A DNA stretch of 64,000 bases from Fagopyrum homotropicum. Lineage: Eukaryota; Streptophyta; Magnoliopsida; Caryophyllales; Polygonaceae. The notes beneath the pieces are model-generated. The model was not told where the DNA came from, did not search any database, and saw only the letters and a program-made list of their open reading frames with translations. The position numbers and the translations under genes were made by a program. Positions 58,502 through 64,000 of this stretch are shown piece after piece (positions within the stretch are counted from its first letter, which is position 1; each line of letters begins with the position of its first letter). The stretch is taken from assembly GCA_033239125.1 (NCBI GenBank), contig BSWB01000006.1:112762242-112826241 (forward strand), in the 5' to 3' direction.

Positions 58502-59896
58502 TGTAAGACCCGAGTTTTGCCTTCACCGCCCCCGCGGTGAAGAAGGCCGCCCCTGCGGCCAGCCGCCCTTGCGGCTGATGTGATCCGTCCCTGTGGATGA
58601 CGACAGATCATGCCCGATCTTTCTTCCGTTCTTTTTATCTTCCTTCCATAGATAGAATATCCGATATTCTATCTTATGGGCCGGTTTCCTAATCTTCTTT
58701 CTAAATCCTAGACGCCTTTCCGTCTATCTTTCCAGCCCGTTCCTATATATTCCCGTCTTTTCCTCTTTTCCCCGTTTCTTGTTTACGTCTTCTTCAACCC
58801 TAGAGTGCTGCAACCCTGTCCCTGTGTTCTTCCTGAACGTGTAAGCTCTTCCTCCCTTGTTCTTCCTCACGTTCTTACTGTTGTTGCATGCCTTCTCCTT
58901 TTGTTTCGTTTTCTTCTTCGTTCTTCCCTTTTCTTCTTCTCCAAGAATCAAGTTTGATCGTTGATTCTTGTGGAGCGTTTCGTTGTTGATCCTTTGATGT
59001 TCTCAGGCTCTCTAGAGTTGGGTCTTGACGTGTTAGAACCAGAGGTGCAAGCTTTGGTTGCCCTTGCTGTGAGTTCGGTCGAGGAGGAACCCCGACAAGC
59101 CTTCTGTCAGTGCACCGCCCCGTGACTGCACATCCCGCCCCCGCGGCAAGCTGCCCCTGCGCCTTGCTCCACCGCCCCTGCGGTCTTCTCTGTAGTAACT
59201 CCCGTATTTGGTGAGTTGCTTCCTTCCTTCATTTCCTCGTTCCTTTCTTGGTTCCTTGTGGTTGTTCCTTGTCCCCTGAGTTGCTGTAAGACTAAGGTCG
59301 AGCCCTTAGCTTGTGGAGATCTCTTAGAGATCGTTGAGACTAGAAGTTATAGACTTCTAGCAACCGTTTCGTTCCTAATCCGTGATGCTTGTTCGTACAG
59401 GCTTTCTTTGCTCCTTTCCTGAGGGAAACTGAGCTTTCTCCTGAGTTGTTGTTGAGATTTGAGTTACCTTCGTGTGAGGTAAGTCCCTTGGACTTACTTA
59501 GCTTCATTTTGCATATTAGTTGGATTGTATTCTCTTGTTTGTGTTGTTTATCATGTTTATAACGGATAACTGGAAATAGGATTCACCCTTTGATAACCTT
59601 AACTGACCCAAGTGTATTATAACCGGGCGGTGACCACTTGTCTAGTTCTACAGGAGACTAGAATCTGCTCTTGTAACCCAGACCCGTAGGTAACGGATAG
59701 TACTGATCTATTCCTATTGGTAGACGGAAGCGGAGGCGAGTTTCGGGAGATTCTCGTGTGACAAGAGAAAGTTGAATTAGAAATGGATAACCTTAATGAA
59801 AGATAATAACCGGTTGATGTGTGAGCATGTTATGTGTTTTCTTTACCTTATGTGTGTTTGTGCCTTTACGCTCTTACTAGTATCTAGAATGTTAGC
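58502..59896 (+). repeat. Chromovirus B 3' LTR, interrupted by the Sirevirus
   Basis: 1395 bases highly similar to the first part of the 5' LTR, with TATA-like TCCTATATATTC at 58741-58752. It carries CCGCCCCTGCGG units near 58548 and 59171 and variants near 58527, 58562 and 59136. It stops after AATGTTAGC, where the 5' LTR continues TAACGGTTTATACC. Confidence 0.93.
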
Positions 59897-61122
59897 TGAA
59901 GAACCGGTAGGTGAAATAAATAAGTTAAATGATACTCTAGAAGGGGGTTGAATAGAGTATGAGAACTTTTTGCAAACCAAATCTCAAGGCCTTGAAACTT
60001 CTTTCAAGGGCCTTGATATCAATCTGTGCTTCTCGTGAAACTTTGATTTCAAGGCGTTGAAATTCTTTTTCAAGGGTCTTGATTTTATGCTCCTGCAAAA
60101 CAAAGTTAGTCACAATAAAGTATATATGATGCGGAATTGAAAAGATTGACACGAGGATATGTTTACGAAGTTCGGCTCTAAATAGCCTACTCTCCGTCCC
60201 AGGGTATATATCCGTAGGATCTAACTATCTATTATCAGCTTCAAAGAGTCCTAGATACAAACTAGAAGAAATCCCCTTCTTCTCTCAATGTAGCCAATGT
60301 TACGATCTAGCTCCAACTCTTAACCTAGCTATAATAGCCTAGTTACTTCGCAGAGTAACACACACTCTAGTATAACACTATTTAGATCTTCCAATGGAGC
60401 TCTAGTGTTTTCTCTCTCTAAGGGGATAAAGCTTTTGCGTGAATAAGAGAAATAAAAACAACGAATAAAGATGATTAGGTTGCTTGAGGATGCAAAGATG
60501 TTTTCCTGTGTAAGCTTGTGCATTTTCCTTCTTCGACCATTATCTTCATTTATACTCTTCTATGGAAAAGTCTTCTAGCCGTTGTAGAGATGACCGTTTG
60601 AAGATAAATCTTCTTTTCCATGAAGATCGTTTCTTATTTGGAGATAAGGTAGACGTTGCAAGTCTTCAGCCCCTACGAACACGTCGAGTCCTTTACTCCT
60701 TGATCTTCTCGTCTTTGTTGAATCGAGAGAGAAGATATTTTCCGTTTGTTGTTTAGAAAATCTTCTAGAAAAGATCCTCTATTCTTCGGTTGAGATCTTC
60801 CTTCGGTTGATAAGATCTTTGGTTGATGAGATCTTTCCGTTACAATATCTTCAAATAAAATCTCCAACTCCTTTTGACTCCTTGTTCCGTGCATCTATAA
60901 TTCCAAGGCCCTTGATTTCGTCATTTTGAACTTGTTATCTTCCTTTGTTCTTGAATCCAACTTCAAGGCCCTTGATATTTAGATGAAACCTGCACTGAAT
61001 TCAATCCAACCAAATATCTAGAAATATAATCAATACATTGTTAGTATATCCAACTACTACATTTGTGTGAAGTCTTCCATCATCAACACCTGTAAACCAT
61101 TATAATCAAGGTGAAGTTTTCA
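59897..61122 (-). repeat. Sirevirus 3' LTR
   Basis: About 1226 bases, plus-strand ends TGAAGAACCGG and GTGAAGTTTTCA. It contains at least six palindromic units of the TCAAGGCCCTTGA type (59983-59994, 60004-60016, 60049-60060, 60070-60082, 60903-60915, 60963-60975). Chance open frames in this LTR are not genes. Confidence 0.8.
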
Positions 61123-61136
61123 ATCTCCCCCTTGAT
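61123..61136 (-). promoter_or_regulatory. Sirevirus polypurine tract
   Basis: The minus strand reads CATCAAGGGGGAGAT immediately before the LTR start TGAAAACTTC; this is the second-strand primer position of Ty1/copia elements. Confidence 0.75.
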
Positions 61137-61365
61137 GGAAGACAAAACAAATGTTTTATCGTACCTGCATTTGTTAGTTTAGCAATACATACGAAAATCT
61201 CAAAACTAAAAATGCAGAATGCAGTATATCGAAATGTCAGATCATATTTCTCCCCCTTTGTCTTTCAACAAGGGAGAAAAAAAACAGTCAAAGCAAGAAG
61301 GCTTAAAAATACGATTACAGACCCAAAATAGTATTTTCACAAACCACATAGAAAAACCAGTCAGA

Positions 61366-62749
61366 TTAAAACTCTTCATAGAATTTCCTCTTTCCTTTGG
61401 ATGAAGTTTTCTTATAACGCCAATCATCCATTTCAGCTGCCAACCGCCTTCTCTTTTCTTCAGCTCTTCTCTGTTTAACTACTTCATACTCAACTTTGGG
61501 CAAGAACATTGGCTCTTCATGAGTTGGATACAAAATCGATTTAGTTTGTACACGCCTTTTATAATTCATCAGCATATTCTCAACCTGCTCTGAGTATGTT
61601 GAGATACATCTTCAGGTATGGGCAAAATGCTTCCAATTGTAGTTAGTGTAAGAGCATTCATCAAATACATTTCATTGACTTTAGCATTTATGGTAGCTAA
61701 CAACTCGAAATTTGTATCCATTCTCCTCTTGGTGTCAAACTGAAAATCAGACAATTCACGATTCAGACAAGCTATTTCTTTTTCACAACCCTCTAACCTG
61801 ATTTCTGGAGTAGGAGAAGGTTTGACTTCTTCATTTGGATTTTGAGTAACTCCTTTTCCTTTTAAAGTCCATGTTCCTGCAAGAGTTTTCTCAATCCCTA
61901 GACGTTCTAAGCAATTCTCATCAATTTTGTTGTTAATAGACTGTCTTTCCTCAGAGGATGTATCAATACTGTAATAATCAAGGACCTTAGGCAACAAATT
62001 TCCATAAGGCAAGGGAATAGATCTCTTAGAGTTGACAGAATGCAGCATATGGTTGAGAATCAGATTAGGCACATCTATGGCCACATCAGACATAAGCAAA
62101 TGAACTAATTCCAGAGATTGATCAGTCAACAGCTCTCTTGAGTTTGCACAAGAAACTACACATCGAACCAGTATGGTAAACACTATTTTAGCCTCTAAGG
62201 TTAGAGATGTATGAGTAAGTTGACGTGAGTTTGAATTTAGAATCAGAAAATTCTCCTTAGCCATACAAACACTCTCTGATCTTGAAGGATAGTTGAATAC
62301 AATATATGTAGGAATTCCTAATATTTCACTTAGAATAGAACGAGTGAGTGAAATCGGAGTACCTTTGACTGAAGATTCAAGAGTAATACATCCTTTGTCC
62401 CTTTTTGTGGTGAGATTAACATAGAACAGTCTTGTGAGTCGTGGAAAAGAAAAATCTCCAGGGCTTAGAACCTTCCAAATAATTGAACTCTTCAGCTTGT
62501 CTATGCAGGGTATCTTGAGGGTATCGAGAAAATCAGTATCCATCAAATCACACATACAGAGCGGTCGATTGTGAAACCCATCAAGCCAAGATCCAGAAGC
62601 TTGAAAATCAATGAACCATGATGAGGGAAGACCGGAGTCGAAGATGTATCCAGATCTTCAGAAGGTTTTTCTTCTTTAGCAATTGAAGAATTCTGAACAA
62701 CTTTCTTTTTTGAAGATAGAGGAGCATATCTCTTGCTTCTAGGTGCCAT
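61366..62749 (-). pseudogene. Sirevirus post-pol ORF (plant-transposon-protein-like)
   Basis: Starts MAPRSKRYAPLSSKKKVVQN at 62749 and reads into a frame break near 62550. The main frame 61569-62555 (328 codons) contains FSFPRLTRLFYVNLTTKRDK, SVKGTPISLTRSILSEILGI and LEAKIVFTILVRCVVSCANS, the pattern of the putative plant transposon protein family seen beside many copia and gypsy pol genes. The C-terminal EGCEKEIACLNRELSDFQFD segment probably forms a coiled coil. A further piece at 61366-61575 (KQRRAEEKRRRLAAEMDDWR) is its basic tail. Occupies the env-like position; I see no membrane segment. Function unknown. Confidence 0.65.
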
Positions 62750-63086
62750 GAGGAAATTTTGAGAGATAAATCAAAGGATTTTGAAATAGGGTTTCTTGTG
62801 AAAGGGTAAAAAGATAGAGAAGGTAGGTCCTTTTTAACAGGGATATAACAAAATCTTTGAGAAAATCAAGCTTTTAAACCAATAAAATCAAATCTTTTTC
62901 AAACAAAAAATTTATTAAAAAATATTTTTAGAATTAAAATATCTAACACATATTAATTCTTAAAAGATCCGTAAAGTTAATATACCCTGTAAGATATGTT
63001 TCAAGGCCCCTTGAATTTTATTTCAAGGCCCTTGAAAACATCAATTGGGTTGCATGCGTAGGACGATTAAAACTCGTTTACTCCCC
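62750..63086. other. Sirevirus inter-ORF region with two palindromes
   Basis: Non-coding stretch between RNase H and the post-pol ORF. At 63001-63014 and 63022-63034 lie TCAAGGCCCCTTGA and TCAAGGCCCTTGA, the same unit as in the 3' LTR. Confidence 0.7.
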
Positions 63087-63586
63087 CTACGTTAATGCTT
63101 CCTTGTTCAACATACCAAGCTCTAATCTAATAAAATTAAATTGTTCCTCAGGAAGAGGCTTGGTAAAGATATATGTAAGCTGCAAGTTAGTTGACATAAA
63201 AGAAATCGAAACATCACCTTTCTCAACATGATCACGTATGAAGTGATGTCTTACATCAATATGCTTAGTCCTTGAATGCTGCATAGATTTTTGGTTATAG
63301 AAATAGCACTAGTATTATCATATTTTATAGGAATACCTCTTAAGTCAAAACCAAGGTCACGAAGTTATTGAGCAATCCAAAGAATTTGAGCACAACAAGC
63401 TCCTGCAGCTATGTATTCAGCTTCAGCTGTGGATAGGGCAACAAAATTTTACTTCTTGGAGTGCCAACTGATTAGGGATGACCCTAAGAATTGGCAACAT
63501 CTAGAATTACTTTTTCTATTGACCTTGTAACCTGCAAAGTCTGCATCTGAATAGTCAACAAGATGAAACGAGCTTTGACGTGGGTA
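63087..63586 (-). pseudogene. Sirevirus RNase H
   Basis: The C-terminus HSRTKHIDVRHHFIRDHVEK and FTKPLPEEQFNFIRLELGML at 63087-63284 is the signature end of Ty1/copia RNase H. Upstream, in broken frames to 63586, the DYSDADFAG, KSNSRCCQFLG and ALSTAEAEYIAA segments can be read. Several stops are present. Confidence 0.85.
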
Positions 63587-63976
63587 TCATAACCCTAGAT
63601 CCTTAGTGCCATTGAGATACCGAAAAATTCTTTTTATAGCTATCAAGTGTGACTCTTTAGGATCAGCTTGAAATCTTGCACACATGCACACACTAAACAT
63701 AATGTCAGGACAACTAGCAGTTAGATACAACAATGAACCGATCATACCTCGATACTCCTTTTGTACTACACTTTTTCCATTCTTATCATGATCTAGCGAA
63801 AGTGTTGAACTCATAGGATTCTTTGCAACCTTAGATTGATCCATTTTGTACTTTTTAAGCAAGTCTTTAGTATACTTGCTTTGATTGAGGAAAATTTCTT
63901 TCTTTGCTTGTGTAACTTGAAGTCCAAGAAAGAAATTTAGCTCTCCCATTAAGCTCATCTCAAATTCCCTGCACAT
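63587..63976 (-). pseudogene. Sirevirus reverse transcriptase, C-terminal part
   Basis: FEMSLMGELNFFLGLQVTQA, IFLNQSKYTKDLLKKYKMDQ, YRGMIGSLLYLTASCPDIMF and ESHLIAIKRIFRYLNGTKDL are Ty1/copia RT C-terminal motifs. The catalytic YVDD would lie upstream beyond the frame start, towards or past 64000. The frame ends at 63587 where GLWY should follow (TAG after DLGL). Confidence 0.9.
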
Positions 63977-64000
63977 AATATCTGAAAATTCCTTGCAAAG

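Larger units (their letters stand above)
51513..59896 (+). mobile_element. Chromovirus B (Ty3/gypsy, Del/Tekay-like), 3' LTR interrupted
   Basis: Plus-strand element with 5' LTR 51513-53214, primer-binding site 53218-53229, gag, protease, RT, RNase H, integrase with chromodomain, purine tract 58490-58501, and 3' LTR from 58502. The 3' LTR stops at 59896, where the Sirevirus begins; the remainder should resume beyond 64000. Coding damage is mostly point nonsense codons plus one clear frameshift, so the copy is younger than chromovirus C. The target duplication cannot be tested because the other flank is outside the window. Confidence 0.92.
59897..64000 (-). mobile_element. Sirevirus-like Ty1/copia element, runs off the window
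   Basis: Minus-strand element inserted in chromovirus B's 3' LTR. Within the window, reading leftwards: RT C-terminus and RNase H of Ty1/copia type (64000 to about 63087), a post-pol ORF (62749-61366), a polypurine tract and the complete 3' LTR. An extra ORF after pol, together with this LTR start style (AAGGGGGAGA before TGAAAACTTC), points to the Sirevirus/Maximus lineage. The 5' half lies beyond 64000. If TTAGC (59892-59896) is the target duplication, it should recur at the far end. Confidence 0.8.

Noticed and set aside
1..64000. tRNA, rRNA, CRISPR or bacterial operon signals
   Set aside because: None seen; primer-binding sites resemble tRNA ends but are parts of retroelements.

Overview
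This window is nuclear DNA from a flowering plant, most likely a eudicot. It is AT-rich, has genes with GT-AG introns and is dominated by plant retrotransposon families. I cannot name the species. Only two host genes look intact: a DUF538 gene (8261-8728, minus) and a nine-exon SKU5/SKS multicopper-oxidase-like gene (43914-48671, plus). Its nine exons sum to 1773 bases, an open frame of 590 codons plus a stop. Three relics of host-type or LINE coding sequence also occur: an EXO70 N-terminus (4904-5452), a CSLD cellulose-synthase-like N-terminus (10583-10864), and a 5'-truncated LINE with a perfect 16-base target-site duplication (6629-7112).

Layout. 1 to about 3.7 kb: a decayed Mutator-like (MULE) transposase with a TACATAA-rich upstream region. 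3.7-13.1 kb: relics, short tandem repeats and the DUF538 gene. 13.1-19.4 kb: a hAT transposon (zf-TTF/DUF4371 type) hit twice, by an Athila-family solo LTR (13243-14945, TSD TTAAT) and by a 2.1-kb non-autonomous LTR element (15747-17866, TSD ATTGA). 19.4-24.0 kb: AT-rich intergenic DNA with a MITE and a large diverged tandem duplication. 24.0 to about 42.6 kb: an old minus-strand chromovirus (copy C) split by a complete 13,048-base Athila-type element (25789-38836, TSD AATAT). 42.7-51.5 kb: the SKU5-like gene, carrying Tourist-type MITEs in and beside it, then a long inverted repeat. 51.5-59.9 kb: a younger plus-strand chromovirus (copy B). Its 3' LTR is interrupted at 59896 by a minus-strand Sirevirus-like copia element that runs off the window at 64000.

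The transposable elements are relics. Their reading frames carry nonsense codons and frameshifts, and most nonsense codons in chromovirus B are one C-to-T or G-to-A transition from a sense codon, as expected after cytosine methylation. Nesting gives a relative order: chromovirus C before Athila, hAT before both of its insertions, chromovirus B before the Sirevirus.

The most unusual pattern is that each LTR family carries its own cluster of short palindromic or near-palindromic units: CCACGGCCGTGG in Athila, CCGCCCCTGCGG in chromovirus B, TCAAGGCCCTTGA in the Sirevirus, CGGAATTAAGTTCCG in the small element, and GATAATTATC in chromovirus C. The units differ in sequence but share architecture and a tendency to lie in LTRs and spacers. 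Palindromic LTR repeats are known in Sireviruses. Finding the same arrangement across unrelated families in one locus is the observation I would pursue first. Second is the small LTR element with a WLPPP-repeat, coiled-coil ORF of no recognised family.
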